A program made the position numbers and the translations under genes. From assembly GCF_016734765.1 (NCBI RefSeq), contig NZ_JAERQE010000006.1, forward strand, positions 118,534 to 182,533: a stretch of DNA of 64,000 bases. The letters run 5' to 3'. Of this stretch, positions 18,032-28,700 are shown piece by piece. Numbering within the stretch: the first letter of the stretch is position 1; each line of letters begins with the position of its first letter. This stretch comes from Microvirga soli (GTDB lineage: Bacteria > Pseudomonadota > Alphaproteobacteria > Rhizobiales > Beijerinckiaceae). The notes under the pieces are model-generated. The model saw only the letters and a list, made by a program, of their open reading frames with translations. It was not told the origin of the DNA and made no database searches.

Positions 18032-18580
18032 TCAGGCCGCGCTCTTCAATGTCTCTTCTGCCCTGAGAAAGGCCTCGACCTCGGGGGCGGCCGCCGGTGC
18101 CTTGGCCTCGATGCCGATCTCGGCCAGCAGGCGATCCATGGAAACGAAGCGCCTCTGCTTGCGGTCATAGAGCCCGGCCCGCACGAGGGCGATGGCGTTG
18201 AGAACAGGACTACCGTCCTTGGCCTGCGACATCACGCGATGCTCCATCACCACATGGCTGTCGGACCAAGTGAGGATGCGGGTCTCCAGAGTGAAGGCGC
18301 GAAACGGCCTCAGCTCGCGCCGGAACCGGATCTGCGCGGAGCCCACCACGGGCACCCAGCCCTTCTTGAGGATAGGCCGCCACAGGCCTGAGCGGATCAT
18401 CATGTCGGTGCGCCCGAGATCCATGAGCGTCCAGTAGCGCCCGTTGTTCATGTGCAGCGATGTATCGAGATCATGCGGCCACACGCGAAAGGCGAGGCGC
18501 GACACGTCCCGCACCGGATCGAGCCTCAGTCGAGCAAACGAGGCGATGATCAGGTGAAGGAGGCGCAGCCACAGGTTCAT
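18032..18580 (-). CDS. Thioesterase-fold (hotdog) protein
   Basis: A 182-residue hotdog-fold protein of the 4-hydroxybenzoyl-CoA thioesterase type. The motif 'HDLDTSLHMNNGRYWTLMD' carries the catalytic Asp/His and the 'NNxxY' element. The ATG at 18580 overlaps the stop codon of the upstream DinB gene as ATGA, indicating translational coupling. Upstream in-frame codons up to 18661 are inside the DinB gene and are not used. The likely role is hydrolysis of an acyl-CoA; the substrate is unknown. Confidence 0.85.
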   Translation of the reverse strand: MNLWLRLLHLIIASFARLRLDPVRDVSRLAFRVWPHDLDTSLHMNNGRYWTLMDLGRTDMMIRSGLWRPILKKGWVPVVGSAQIRFRRELRPFRAFTLETRILTWSDSHVVMEHRVMSQAKDGSPVLNAIALVRAGLYDRKQRRFVSMDRLLAEIGIEAKAPAAAPEVEAFLRAEETLKSAA

Positions 18581-19086
18581 GACATGCCAATCCCGGTCTG
18601 GCGCTGGAACAGCATGAGATCGAGGGCTGGCGACTCGCGGCCGAGGCCCGTCAGCAGGCAATGGACCTGCCCGCGATGGTGTGTCTGGTGGTTGAAGAAA
18701 TGCATCAGCGCCGGTGCCAGAGGCTGCTCGACATCTTTCGGGTTCGTGATCGTCCGGTAGCGGAAGCGCCCCGCGAGATCGGCATCGGACAGGCGGTCGA
18801 TATAAGCGACGATCCGCGCATCCTCCTTCTCGCGCGCAGCACGCAACTCGGCGAAGCTTTCGAAGAGGATGGCGTCGAGGCGGTTCGGCGCCTCGCCCTC
18901 GCCCGTGAACCGCCTCATCCAGATGCGGTCGGCAACGAGGATATGATTGAGGGTGCCGTGCACCGATTTGAAGAACGCCCCGCGATCCGCGCGGTAATCC
19001 GCCTCGGACAATTGCGCGGCAACCTCATAAAGGCGCTCGTTGCACCAGGCATTGTAGCCCGCCATCATGGCGAAGTGCTGTTTCAT
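18577..19086 (-). CDS. DinB family protein
   Basis: A 169-residue four-helix bundle protein of the DinB/YfiT superfamily, beginning 'MKQHFAMMAGYNAWCNERLY'. The metal-ligand histidines are in 'VHGTLNHILVADRIWMRRF' and 'LMHFFNHQTHHRGQVHCLL'. The name refers to B. subtilis DinB, not the E. coli polymerase. Members are often thiol-dependent metalloenzymes. The ATG at 19086 has AGGGAG just upstream; the frame is open further but crosses a palindromic repeat. It overlaps the thioesterase gene by 4 bases. Confidence 0.88.
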   Translation of the reverse strand: MKQHFAMMAGYNAWCNERLYEVAAQLSEADYRADRGAFFKSVHGTLNHILVADRIWMRRFTGEGEAPNRLDAILFESFAELRAAREKEDARIVAYIDRLSDADLAGRFRYRTITNPKDVEQPLAPALMHFFNHQTHHRGQVHCLLTGLGRESPALDLMLFQRQTGIGMS

Positions 19087-19119
19087 AAGGCTCCCTCGTT
19101 TCCGGAAGCGGCACCATAT

Positions 19120-19226
19120 CGTCATCCCGGACGAAGCGCAGCGCAGATCCGGGATCGCTTCAAGAATGTGGCGCCATTCTCGTCCGGCGATCCCGGGTTC
19201 TGCTGCGCAGAGCCCCGGGATGACGA
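19120..19226. repeat. Palindromic intergenic repeat, GTCATCCCGG family
   Basis: About 107 bases bounded by GTCATCCCGG and CCGGGATGAC, with inner self-complementary segments (AGCGCAGCGCAGAT, TGCTGCGCAGAG). Related elements are at 22808-22899, 35248-35346, 37457-37553 and 37988-38164. It fills the space between fadB-like and DinB genes. Confidence 0.8.
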
Positions 19227-19232
19227 TTGATG

Positions 19233-21437
19233 TTAAGCCGCCTTCTTGGCGGCCGCCCGTCCGTAGAAGGTCTCGCCACTGGCTGCCATGTCGACAAGCA
19301 GCTGCGGCGGCGAGAAGCGGTCGCCGTGCTTGGCCTGCAGCTTCCGGCACAATTCCACGAAGGCTTTCGCGCCCATGAAGTCGATGTAGGACAACGCGCC
19401 GCCCGTATAGGGCGCGAAGCCGAAGCCGAGGATCGAGCCCACATCCGCCTCGCGCGGATCGGTGACAACGCCTTCCTCGACCGTGCGGGCCGCCTCCAGC
19501 GCCTGCGTGACGAGCAGGCGTTGCTTCAACTCGTCCATGTCGATGAGTTCGGCCGCCGCCGTATCCACCTGCAGATCCCTCAATCCGGGCCAGAGACGCT
19601 TCTGCCCGCCTTCCGGATAATCGTAGAAGCCTTTCCGGTTCTTGCGGCCGAAGCGGCCTTCCTTCTCCACCAGCGTGGTGAGCAGTTGCTCCTGCTCCGG
19701 AATGATCGCTGCATCGCCCAGCTGCGCCTTGGTGGCGCGTAGGATCTTGAGGCCGAGATCGACCCCGACCTCGTCGTTGAGCGACAGAGGCCCGACGGGC
19801 ATGCCCACCTGCTTGCCGGCCTGCTCGATCATCGTGGCCGGCACACCCTCGGTGAGCATCAGATGGCCTTCGAGGATATAGGCGAGCACGCAGCGGTTGG
19901 CGAAGAAGCCGCGGGAATCGTTGACAACGATCGGCGTCTTCTTGATCAGGCGCACGTAGTCGAGCGCGGTGGCGAGCGCCTTGTCACCCGTTTCCTTGCC
20001 CATGATGATTTCGACCAGCATCATCTTCTCGACCGGCGAGAAGAAGTGGATGCCGATGAACTGACCGGCATTCTTCGACTGCTGGGCCAAGCCTGAGATC
20101 GGCAGGGTCGAGGTGTTGGAAGCGAAGATGCAGTCCGGACGGATGGCCGCTTCAACCTTCTGGATCACCTCGGCCTTCACCTTCGGATCCTCGAACACCG
20201 CCTCGATGACGAGATCGCAATCCTTCAGATCATTGTAGTCAGCAGACGCGGTGATGCGTGCAAGCAGCGCATCGCGATCCGCCGTCTTGGCGCGGCCCTT
20301 CATGATCTGGTCACTCATGAGCTTGTGCGAATGCGCCTTGCCCTTCTCGGCGGCTTCTACATCGCGGTCGATGAGCACGACCTCGAGGCCGGCATTCGCC
20401 GTAACATAGGCCACGCTCGCTCCCATGAAGCCCGCGCCGATCACGCCGACCTTCTTGAGGCTTGTGGCCGGCACATTCTTCGGGCGGCGCGCGCCCTTGT
20501 TGAGATCCTGCATGGAAATGAAGAGCGTCCGGATCATCGCCGCCGCCTCCTTCGAGCGCAGGATCTTGGCGAACCAGCGCGACTCCACCTTCAAGGCCAG
20601 ATCCATCGGCAGCTGCAGACCCTGATACACGGATTCCAGAATCGCGCGGATCGCCGGGTAATTGTCCTGCGTCTCGCGGCGGTAGATGGCGTTCGCCGGA
20701 GGCCAGATCTGCATGCCAGCGGCGGAAAACACCTTGTTGGAAGGCAGCTTGTAGCCCTTCTGGTCCCAGGGGGCCACGGCCGAACCGCCGTTCTTGATCC
20801 AATCCTTGGCTGCCTGCACGATCCCTTCGCGCGGCGCGACGGCATGGACGAGGCCCATGTTGCGCGCCATGAGAGGGCGGATCTGCTCGCCTTTGAACAG
20901 CATCTGCAGGGCATCGCCCGTCTGCATGAGGCGCGCCACGCGCTGTGTGCCGCCGGCGCCGGGGAAAAGACCGACCTTTACCTCGGGCAGGCCGACGCGG
21001 GTGGAATCCACATCAGACAGCACGCGGAAATGGCAGGCGAGCGCGAGCTCGAAAGCGCCGCCGAGGCACACGCCATGCACGGCCGCCGCAAACGGCTTGC
21101 CGCAGGTCTCCAGACGACGATAGAGCAGCGAAAGCTTGCGCGATTCATCGAAGAAGAACTGCATGGCAGCCTCTTCGCCCTTCTGCTTCGCGAGCTTGGC
21201 ATATTCCATGCCAAGGCCCTGGAGCATGGTGAGGTCCGCGCCGCCCGAGAACGCCTCCTTGCCGGAGGTGATCACGCAGCCCTTGATGGCCTCGTCGCCC
21301 GCAACCGTCTCGATGATCTGCTCCAGCTCGCCCATCACCTCGGGGGTGATGACGTTCATGGAACGTCCCGGCATGTCCCAGGTGGCGAGTGCAATGCCGT
21401 CGGCATCGGTCTCGAAGCGGAAATTGGTGAAGTTCAT
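19233..21437 (-). CDS. Bifunctional enoyl-CoA hydratase / 3-hydroxyacyl-CoA dehydrogenase
   Basis: A 734-residue multifunctional beta-oxidation enzyme of the FadB/FadJ type. Residues 1 to about 190 are an enoyl-CoA hydratase domain ('[12 protein letters not shown]', '[19 protein letters not shown]' and '[18 protein letters not shown]', carrying the catalytic Glu residues). At about 330 the NAD-binding Rossmann motif '[15 protein letters not shown]' starts the dehydrogenase part, with '[10 protein letters not shown]' and two C-terminal 3HCDH domains. GGGAGAACGAG precedes the ATG. It forms a beta-oxidation set with the downstream-numbered thiolase and acyl-CoA dehydrogenase genes on the same strand, although repeats separate them. 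Confidence 0.93.
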   Translation of the reverse strand: MNFTNFRFETDADGIALATWDMPGRSMNVITPEVMGELEQIIETVAGDEAIKGCVITSGKEAFSGGADLTMLQGLGMEYAKLAKQKGEEAAMQFFFDESRKLSLLYRRLETCGKPFAAAVHGVCLGGAFELALACHFRVLSDVDSTRVGLPEVKVGLFPGAGGTQRVARLMQTGDALQMLFKGEQIRPLMARNMGLVHAVAPREGIVQAAKDWIKNGGSAVAPWDQKGYKLPSNKVFSAAGMQIWPPANAIYRRETQDNYPAIRAILESVYQGLQLPMDLALKVESRWFAKILRSKEAAAMIRTLFISMQDLNKGARRPKNVPATSLKKVGVIGAGFMGASVAYVTANAGLEVVLIDRDVEAAEKGKAHSHKLMSDQIMKGRAKTADRDALLARITASADYNDLKDCDLVIEAVFEDPKVKAEVIQKVEAAIRPDCIFASNTSTLPISGLAQQSKNAGQFIGIHFFSPVEKMMLVEIIMGKETGDKALATALDYVRLIKKTPIVVNDSRGFFANRCVLAYILEGHLMLTEGVPATMIEQAGKQVGMPVGPLSLNDEVGVDLGLKILRATKAQLGDAAIIPEQEQLLTTLVEKEGRFGRKNRKGFYDYPEGGQKRLWPGLRDLQVDTAAAELIDMDELKQRLLVTQALEAARTVEEGVVTDPREADVGSILGFGFAPYTGGALSYIDFMGAKAFVELCRKLQAKHGDRFSPPQLLVDMAASGETFYGRAAAKKAA

Positions 21438-21453
21438 CTCGTTCTCCCTCGGA

Positions 21454-21560
21454 CCTCATCCTGAGGAGCAGCGCAGCTGCGTCTCGAAGGATGATCCAGT
21501 GTTCACTTGAACCGCATCCTCGCCCTTCGAGACGGCGCTTCGCGCCTCCTCAGGATGAGG
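21454..21560. repeat. Palindromic intergenic repeat, CCTCATCCTGAGG family
   Basis: About 107 bases with long inverted arms: CCTCATCCTGAGGAG at the left pairs with CTCCTCAGGATGAGG at the right, and inner CGTCTCGAAGG pairs with CCTTCGAGACG. This is a distinct repeat family from the GTCATCCCGG elements. It separates the thiolase and the FadB/J-like gene. Confidence 0.85.
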
Positions 21561-21579
21561 ATGCTTGCGTTGTGCTTCC

Positions 21580-22788
21580 TCAAACACGCTCGATGATCGC
21601 GGCCGTGCCCATGCCGGCGGCCACGCACAACGTCACGAGAGCCGTCTGCTTGTTGGTGCGCTCCAGCTCGTCAAGCACCGTGCCGAGGATCATGGCCCCG
21701 GTGGCGCCAAGCGGATGGCCCATGGCGATGGCGCCGCCATTCACGTTGACCTTCGCCGGATCGAGGTCCATCGCCTGGATGTAGCGCAGCACCACCGATG
21801 AGAACGCCTCGTTGATCTCAAAGAGGTCGATGTCGTCCTTCGTCATGCCAGCCTTGCGCAGCGCCAGCTCCGACACGTCGATAGGTCCGGTGAGCATGAG
21901 GGCGAGATCGGACCCGATGGAGGCAAAGCCCTTGATGCGCGCGCGCGGCTTCAAGCCAGCCTTCGTGCCGCCCTCCTTGTTGCCGACGAGAACGGCTGCG
22001 GCGCCGTCGACGATGCCCGAGGAGTTGCCGGCATGATGCACGTGGTTGACGAACTCCACATCCGGGTGGGCCGCAATCGCCACCGCGTCGAAGCCGCCCA
22101 TCTCGCCCATCTGCACGAAGGCAGCCTTGAGCTGACCGAGCGACTGCATGTCGGTCTGCGGCCGCATGTGCTCGTCCTTCGCCAGGATCGTGAGGCCGTT
22201 GATGTCCTTTACCGGAACGACAGACTTGGCGAACCGCCCTTCGTTCCAGGCCTTTCCGGCGCGCTTCTGCGACTCGACCGCGTAGGCGTCGACATCGTCG
22301 CGCGAGAAACCGTACTTCGTAGCGATAAGATCCGCCGAGATGCCCTGCGGCAGGAAGTAGTTGTCGATGGCGATCCCCGGATCGACCGGCCATGCGCCGC
22401 CCGACGCGCCCATGCCGATGCGGCTCATGGATTCCACGCCGCCCCCAATGGTGATGTCCTTCATGCCCGACATGACCTGCGCGGCCGCCAGCGCCACCGC
22501 ATCGAGCCCGGAGGCGCAGAAGCGGTTGATCTGGACGCCCGGAACCTCCTTGCCATAACCGGCCTTCAAGGCTGCCGCACGGGCGATGTCGCCACCGGCC
22601 TCGCCGACCGGATCGACGCAGCCGAGCACCACGTCCTCGACCAGCTTGGGATCGAGATCGTTGCGCTTGCGGATGGCGTCCAGCGTCGTGACGGCAAGGT
22701 CCACCGCCGGAACCTCGTGCAGCGAACCGTCCGGCTTGCCGCGCCCGCGCGGGGTGCGAACGGCGTCGTAGATATAGGCTTCAGCCAT
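21580..22788 (-). CDS. Acetyl-CoA C-acyltransferase (thiolase)
   Basis: A 402-residue thiolase. The nucleophilic Cys is in '[11 protein letters not shown]' (C91), with the '[14 protein letters not shown]' His motif and the second catalytic Cys in 'TLCVAAGMG' near the C-terminus. AGGAGG lies just upstream of the ATG at 22788; the frame extends further up through a repeat and is not coding there. It cleaves 3-ketoacyl-CoA with CoA in the last step of beta-oxidation, acting with the adjacent bifunctional enzyme and acyl-CoA dehydrogenase. Confidence 0.94.
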   Translation of the reverse strand: MAEAYIYDAVRTPRGRGKPDGSLHEVPAVDLAVTTLDAIRKRNDLDPKLVEDVVLGCVDPVGEAGGDIARAAALKAGYGKEVPGVQINRFCASGLDAVALAAAQVMSGMKDITIGGGVESMSRIGMGASGGAWPVDPGIAIDNYFLPQGISADLIATKYGFSRDDVDAYAVESQKRAGKAWNEGRFAKSVVPVKDINGLTILAKDEHMRPQTDMQSLGQLKAAFVQMGEMGGFDAVAIAAHPDVEFVNHVHHAGNSSGIVDGAAAVLVGNKEGGTKAGLKPRARIKGFASIGSDLALMLTGPIDVSELALRKAGMTKDDIDLFEINEAFSSVVLRYIQAMDLDPAKVNVNGGAIAMGHPLGATGAMILGTVLDELERTNKQTALVTLCVAAGMGTAAIIERV

Positions 22789-22807
22789 GGAGGCCTCCTG
22801 GGTCTCT

Positions 22808-22899
22808 GTCATCCCGGACGCTAAAAGCGATCCGGGATCGGTATCAGAATAGAGTGCTTTACGCGGCTTGCGACCCCGGCTCTTCGGCCGGGATGACAC
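22808..22899. repeat. Palindromic intergenic repeat, GTCATCCCGG family
   Basis: About 92 bases bounded by GTCATCCCGG and CCGGGATGAC, with the inner hairpin CCCCGGCTCTTCGGCCGGG. It lies between the acyl-CoA dehydrogenase and thiolase genes and could act as a transcript-processing or attenuating site. Confidence 0.8.
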
Positions 22900-22908
22900 T
22901 TATCATAA

Positions 22909-24702
22909 TCAGAACGCTTCCACCGGCATCGCCATGGTCGTGTCCGAGCCCGTGGTGATGAGAGCCAGACGCGTGGCGGTCTCGGGCATCATGCGCTCCA
23001 TGAAGAAGCGGCCAGTCAGGAGCTTGGCATCCATCTTCTCGGCGACGCCGTTGCCTTCAGCCTTCTTGCCTTGAGCGGCCTTTGCCATCCGGGCCCACAT
23101 ATAGCCGAGCACCACGAGGCCGAAGAGGTGCATGTAGTCGGTGGCGCCGGCGCCCGCATTGTCGGGCTTCGCCATGGCGTTCTGCATGAACCACATGGTG
23201 GCCTGCTGCAGATGGCCGAGGCCCTGCTGCAGCGGGGCGATGTAAGGCTTCAGAGACTCATCGCCAGCATTCTCCTGGCAGAAGGCGCCGACCTCGTTGA
23301 AGAAGGTCATGACCGCGCGTCCGCCATCCTTGCCGAGCTTGCGGCCCACGAGGTCCATGGCCTGGATGCCGTTGGCGCCCTCGTAGATCATGGCAATGCG
23401 GGCATCGCGCACGAACTGCGACATGCCCCACTCCTCGATATAGCCGTGGCCGCCGAACATCTGCTGTGCCTTCACGGCGTTGTCGAAGCCGAGATCGGTG
23501 AGCACACCCTTCGCCACCGGCGTCATGAGGCCCATGTAATCCTCGGCCACCTGACGCTGCGCCTCGTCGGAGGAGCGATGCGCGATATCGCTGTTCAGCC
23601 CGGTCCACACGATGAAGGCGCGGCCTGCCTCGTTGAAAGCCTTGATGGACAGGAGCGTGCGGCGCACATCCGGATGCACGATGATCGGATCGGCAGGCTT
23701 GTCGGGGAACTTCGCCCCGGTGAGCGAACGGCCCTGGAGACGGTCCTTCGCATAGGCCACGGCGTTCTGGTAGGCGACCTCGGATTGCGCGAGCCCCTGC
23801 ACGCCCACAGCCAGACGCGCCTCGTTCATCATCACGAACATGGCGTTGAGACCGCGGTTCTCCTGACCGACGAGCCAGCCCCTGGCGCCATCGTAGTTCA
23901 TGACGGCGGTGGCGTTGCCGTGAATGCCCATCTTGTGCTCGAGCGATCCGCAGGAGACGCCGTTGCGCTCACCGAGCGAGCCATCCTGGTTCACGAGAAC
24001 CTTCGGCACCACGAAGAGCGAGATGCCCTTGGTGCCTTGAGGCGCACCCTCGATGCGGGCGAGCACCAGATGGACGATGTTCTCCGCCATGTCATGCTCG
24101 CCGGCGGAGATGAAGATCTTGGTGCCGGAAATGGCGTAGGAGCCGTCGCCGTTCGGCACGGCCTTGGTCTTGAGCAGCCCGAGATCCGTGCCGCAATGAG
24201 GCTCGGTGAGGTTCATGGTGCCGGTCCATGTGCCCTCAATCATCTTCGGCAGATAGGTCTTCTTCTGCTCCTCGGTGCCGTGCTCGATGAGCGCCGCAAT
24301 CGCTCCTTGCGTCAGGCCCGGATACATGCCGAGCGCCAGGTTCGACGAGGAGACGAATTCCTGCATGATGGTGTTGAGGACTGAAGGAAGCCCCTGCCCG
24401 CCGAACTCCTCGGGCGCGGCCAGACCCATCCAGCCCCCGGCGGCGTAGGCCTCGTAAGCTTGCCTGAAGCCCTTGGGCGTGGTCACCGAACCGTCCGGGT
24501 TGCGGGTGCAGCCTTCCTGGTCGCCTGAGAGGTTGAGGGGCGCAAACACCTCCTCGCAGAGCTTGGCGCCCTCGGCCAGGATCGCCTCTGCCGTATCGGA
24601 TGTCGCATCGGCGAACCCCGGCAGGTTGTTGTAGCGCTCAATCGGAAACACGTCGTTTAAAAGGAACATGACGTCTTCGACGGGGGCCTTGTAGACCGGC
24701 AT
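22909..24702 (-). CDS. Acyl-CoA dehydrogenase (with C-terminal extension)
   Basis: A 597-residue FAD-dependent acyl-CoA dehydrogenase of the long bacterial type that carries an extra C-terminal domain. Motifs include 'YEAYAAGGWMGLAAPEEFGG', 'LTEPHCGTDLGLLKT' (flavin site) and 'QMFGGHGYIEEWGMSQ' containing the family signature. GGGAG lies 9 bases before the ATG at 24702. It introduces the first double bond in fatty acyl-CoA. It is the first gene of the beta-oxidation set and is preceded by an inverted repeat that could be the operator of the MerR regulator upstream. Confidence 0.93.
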   Translation of the reverse strand: MPVYKAPVEDVMFLLNDVFPIERYNNLPGFADATSDTAEAILAEGAKLCEEVFAPLNLSGDQEGCTRNPDGSVTTPKGFRQAYEAYAAGGWMGLAAPEEFGGQGLPSVLNTIMQEFVSSSNLALGMYPGLTQGAIAALIEHGTEEQKKTYLPKMIEGTWTGTMNLTEPHCGTDLGLLKTKAVPNGDGSYAISGTKIFISAGEHDMAENIVHLVLARIEGAPQGTKGISLFVVPKVLVNQDGSLGERNGVSCGSLEHKMGIHGNATAVMNYDGARGWLVGQENRGLNAMFVMMNEARLAVGVQGLAQSEVAYQNAVAYAKDRLQGRSLTGAKFPDKPADPIIVHPDVRRTLLSIKAFNEAGRAFIVWTGLNSDIAHRSSDEAQRQVAEDYMGLMTPVAKGVLTDLGFDNAVKAQQMFGGHGYIEEWGMSQFVRDARIAMIYEGANGIQAMDLVGRKLGKDGGRAVMTFFNEVGAFCQENAGDESLKPYIAPLQQGLGHLQQATMWFMQNAMAKPDNAGAGATDYMHLFGLVVLGYMWARMAKAAQGKKAEGNGVAEKMDAKLLTGRFFMERMMPETATRLALITTGSDTTMAMPVEAF

Positions 24703-24765
24703 TCGGATGTCTCCCAGATCGTTTGCCGGCCTAATCTTCCCATGCGGAAGCGCGCCAGCCAAGCA

Positions 24766-24787
24766 GATAGTTCACATATAAACTATC
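24766..24787. promoter_or_regulatory. Inverted repeat upstream of the acyl-CoA dehydrogenase gene
   Basis: GATAGTT-N8-AACTATC, two perfect 7-bp arms in an AT-rich patch about 65 bases upstream of the start codon. The dyad length and position fit a MerR-type or TetR-type operator, and a MerR gene lies just upstream. The assignment is by position only. Confidence 0.45.
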
Positions 24788-24911
24788 CGACCGTATTTGG
24801 AAGAGGCGGGGCGTTAAATCTTTCGAGGGAGGACGGCGATGAGCCTCCCGGCAGGAAAGCCCAAGGGTCGTTCCCGAGCCTTCCCTTCGCGATCACACGC
24901 GGGCAAAAGAA

Positions 24912-24955
24912 AAGCCCTCCGGCATCGAGGCGTGCAGCCTGATGCCGGAGGGCTT
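24912..24955 (-). terminator. Rho-independent terminator of the MerR gene
   Basis: A 15-bp perfect stem (24912-24926 and 24941-24955, GC-rich core GCCCTCCGGC) with a 14-base loop. Read on the minus strand it is followed by a TTTTCTTTT tract. It lies 30 bases past the stop of the MerR gene, separating it from the beta-oxidation genes. Confidence 0.88.
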
Positions 24956-24984
24956 GTTGCGAAGGCTCGTTGAGAGCGCGAGGA

Positions 24985-25410
24985 TCAGGCGGCGGCAGCC
25001 ATGCCGGCGCGGCGGGCCTGGAGCTCGGCCAGGGCTTCCTCGATTTCCTTCTTCTGCTGCTCCAGATGCAGGATCTGGTCCTCGATCTGGTCGAGGGACA
25101 GCTTGAGGTTCATGGCCGGGCCGTTGCCGGAGCGCTCCTCGGCCAGCATGGCGCGGATCTCGGTCAGGGTGAAGCCGAGCTGCTTGCCCTTGAGGATCAC
25201 CGAAAGGCGCTCACGGTCGCGGGCATCGTAAATCCGGGCGGTTCCGTCCCGGCGTGGGGACAGGAGGCCGCGATCCTCGTAGAAACGCAGGGTGCGGAGG
25301 GTCACGCCGAACTCGCGTGCGAGATCGCCGATCGTGTACTGCTTTGCACCCTCTGCTGCATCTCCAGCTTTGGCGCCGATTGCGTATTGGTCCATGGAAG
25401 GCCCCGTCAT
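24985..25410 (-). CDS. MerR family transcriptional regulator
   Basis: A 141-residue MerR regulator. The winged helix begins 'QYTIGDLAREFGVTLRTLRFYEDRGLL' (about 24-50), then comes the 'DRERLSVILKGKQLGFTLTEI' helix pair and a C-terminal dimerising coiled coil (about 100-135). There is no cysteine cluster for metal sensing, so it resembles LiuR-type regulators of fatty acid or branched-chain amino acid catabolism. It sits directly upstream of the beta-oxidation genes on the same strand but has its own terminator. ATG 25410 or 25395 could be the start. Confidence 0.88.
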   Translation of the reverse strand: MTGPSMDQYAIGAKAGDAAEGAKQYTIGDLAREFGVTLRTLRFYEDRGLLSPRRDGTARIYDARDRERLSVILKGKQLGFTLTEIRAMLAEERSGNGPAMNLKLSLDQIEDQILHLEQQKKEIEEALAELQARRAGMAAAA

Positions 25411-25761
25411 CTCATTGTTCTCGGCTCAGTGCCCAGCGCACCTCCCCTTTGGTAACGAAATGATATAACATATAATTCAACAGATGCAAGAGTATAACAG
25501 ATATTCGGTGCCGATGGGGCAGAAGAACCCGCTCTCTGCGGCATGACGCAAGGGAATATTCTGCCTTCCAAATGAGCAATTGCCCTCAAACCCCCTCCAT
25601 TTAACGGGTTTTTTACTACGCTCGACGAAAGCTGCGCTGGCAGATGAAGGGTTTGGAGGTGGCGTGATTCGCCTCGTCTCCGGTGCTCTTCGTTCGCCAG
25701 GCGGAGATCGGCACGGGGCCTCCATCCGCCTTGAGAGGTTTCAGCGTATCCCCGCGAGTCC
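25411..25761. other. 351-bp divergent intergenic region
   Basis: The space between the MerR gene and the PodJ-like gene on opposite strands. The first 100 bases next to MerR are AT-rich (about 25450-25510, several TATAAC-like hexamers) and probably hold the MerR promoter. No gene, repeat or clear terminator was recognised in the rest. Confidence 0.5.
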
Positions 25762-28700
25762 ATGATGAGACGACACGTCCCCTCAAGACCTGACGACCTC
25801 GAGCTGGCCATGGCCGCGGCACGCCGGGCCGACTTGAGCCTTGAGGAATGGGCCGCGGCCATTCTGGCCGGGCAGGACGACGAGCACGTTCCCTCCTATC
25901 GGCCCAAAGCCCGCCGGACTTCCACGGGCGATCTCGACAACCTGATTGCCCGGATGTCCTTTGCGCCGCGCCCGCAGCCGAAGAAGGATTACGAAGCGCT
26001 CATGGCCGCCATCGCGACCGAGAGCGAGCGGCAGGCGCAGGATCAGGCCTCGCGAACGGCCATCGCCCTGGAGTCGATGGCAAGCTGGATCGAGCAGGCC
26101 GAAACCCGCCTCAACGATGCCGCCCGCACCTCAACGGATCAGCAGGAGCGCATCGCGGCCATCCTGACCCAGGCCCTGGCATCCCTGAAGGAGCGCCTCG
26201 ACATGGTTGAGCGCCGGGTCTCCTCCGAACAGGCTGCTCCGCCCCGCATCGAATTCCCCATGGAGGAGGCGCTCAAGGCGCTCGCCCCCGTGTCCGAGAC
26301 CCTGTCCGGCCTGCGGACCGACATGTCCCGGCTCGCCGCGCGCCTGGAGCAGCCGAACACGGATTTCACCCCAGCCGTTGAAACGATCCGCTCTGAGATC
26401 GACACGCTCCGGTTCGGCATGGAGCATCTGGCGACCCGCAACGAAATCGCCGCCCTGGGCGCGTCTCTCGGCTCCATGGCCAAGGATCTCGAGCAGGGAC
26501 CGACAACCAAGGATCTGCACACCCTCGCCGGCTCGATGAGTGTTCTCTACGAAGAGGTCCAGACCCTCTCCGAGCGGGTCAATCATGAATTGCATCAGAG
26601 CCTCGGACTCGGCATCGATCGCATCACCGACAAGATCGACCGCATGGCCGAGGCGGGCATTGACCGCTCGGTGATTGATTTCCTGAGCAGCCAGATCGTG
26701 GACCTGCGCCAGGACCTGGCGAGCCGGGCCGCCCCGCAGCAGATGGACCGGCTCTCCGGCGAAGTCGAAGCACTCGGCAGGCAGATCGCCGAACTCCGCC
26801 TGCATCAGGTGGGCAAGAGCGATTTCACCGCTCTGAAGCAGTCCCTCGACGATGTCTGCTCGGCCCTCTATGTGACCGCCACGGCCCAGGACACGAGCAG
26901 GGTTCCGGAACTGCTGGAAAGCGTGGACCGCCGCCTCGATCTCCTCGTCCGGCGTCCGGACCCGAAGCCCGCCGATCTCGCACCGATCAGCGAGCAGCTG
27001 GCGCTCCTGACCGAACGCATGGCGGGCCTGTCCGGCAGCCGCTCCCCTGAGGGCAACGCGGCAGCCGAGCGCGAGGCGCTCTCCCAAAATCCTCTCCTGG
27101 AGCCTCTCCTGGAGCGGTTCGACCGGATAGAGCAGGAGCTGCGCCAGCTCGGCCAGCACTCCGATACGGCCAGCGTGGCCGAGATGCTCCGCTCCATCGA
27201 GGAAAAGCTAGAACGCACGCCCTCCCCGCCAGCGGGCTTCGAGGCCCTGGAGCGGCAGGTCGCGGCCCTTGCGGAGCGCATCGAATCCGCACCTGGGGAA
27301 CCGATCCATCAAGCCTTGGTGGAAGCCACAGGTCACCTGAAGAACCTGCAGAACGAGGCTGCCGGGATCGCTGAACGGGCGGCCAAGGCCGTGGTGAACG
27401 ACATCCGTTCAGCCTTGCCGGATACGGGCGACCTGGACAATCTCAAGCATGGCTTCGTCGAGCTGAAAGCCCTGCATACGCGCTCGGACAGGAAAACCCA
27501 GGAAACTCTGAAGTCGGTTCACGAAGCCCTGGAGGCCCTGGCGTCCCGCCTGCCGGGCCACGCTGCTCCGGCGGGCGCAACCGTCTCCCAGCCCGAGCCA
27601 GCCTCTACACCGCTGCCGCCGGCAGACCGTCTCGAGGCGGCCGTGCGCAAGCTTCATACGGTGACCCTGTCCCGGATCGAGGAGACCGCGCTGCAAGTCT
27701 CCGACACGCGTGTGCACGATTTGAAGCCTGCAGAGGCCACCCTCCTTGCAGCCTCGGACGAAGATCGCGGCCATGTGCGGGCAAGCTTCATTGCGGCGGC
27801 ACGAAGGGCCGCTCAGATTGCGGAGCCGGAATTCGTCGAACCCGTATCCCTGTCCCAAGGACAGGAGGCAGGCCTCTCCAGTGAAGAGCAGGACGGAGAC
27901 ACCGATGCGGCCGCACAGCTGCCATCGCTCTTCGAGCGCCTGCGCCGGACCCTGGACAGCCACCGACGCCCTCTCCTTCTGGGGCTCGCCTTCCTGGTTC
28001 TTGCAGCCGGCACCGCTCAGATCCTGTCCGGAGGCCACACCGTCTCATCCTCCGCATCGGCGAGCGCCCCGCAGGCGATCCGCGCTCCCGAGGCGGAAGC
28101 TCGTGGCATGCCAGCCGCTCCTGCGGCAAAACAGGATTTGAGCCTGTTCCAGCCCTCAAGCCTTGCCGCGCAATCCTCGACCCCGGCGCCGCTGGCGGCA
28201 GGCAGGTTCCTGGTGGACCCAGCAACCATTGGCGACATCCCGGCAGAGGTTCCAGCGGGCTTACGGCAGGCGGCCCTGTCGGGGGATGCGGCGGCCCTCT
28301 ACGAGATCGGGGCTCGTCTGACCGAGGGACGCGGCATGGTCGAGGATGCGGCGGCGGCCGTCCGCCTCTTCGAGCGCGCCTCCCAGGCAGGGCTTCCTCC
28401 GGCCCAGGAGCGTCTTGCCGGGATGTTCGAAAAAGGCCTCGGGGTCGGGCGCGATCTCAAGCAGGCCGTCTCCTGGTATGAGCGGGCGGCCCAGGGCGGC
28501 CATGTTCGCGCCATGCACAATCTCGCGACCCTGCTCGCCTCCGGGGCCCATGCTAAGCCAGACTATGTCACGGCCCTGCGCTGGTACACGGAGGCCGCAG
28601 AGGCGGGCTTTCGCGACAGCCAGTTCAACACGGGCCTGCTTCTCACCCGCGGCATTGGCTCGAAGCCCAACCTGCCCGGTGCTTTCCAGTGGTTTTCCGT

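Noticed and set aside
18577..19086. DinB as the SOS polymerase IV
   Set aside because: The protein is the 169-residue DinB/YfiT four-helix metal protein, not a Y-family polymerase. There is no SOS box upstream.
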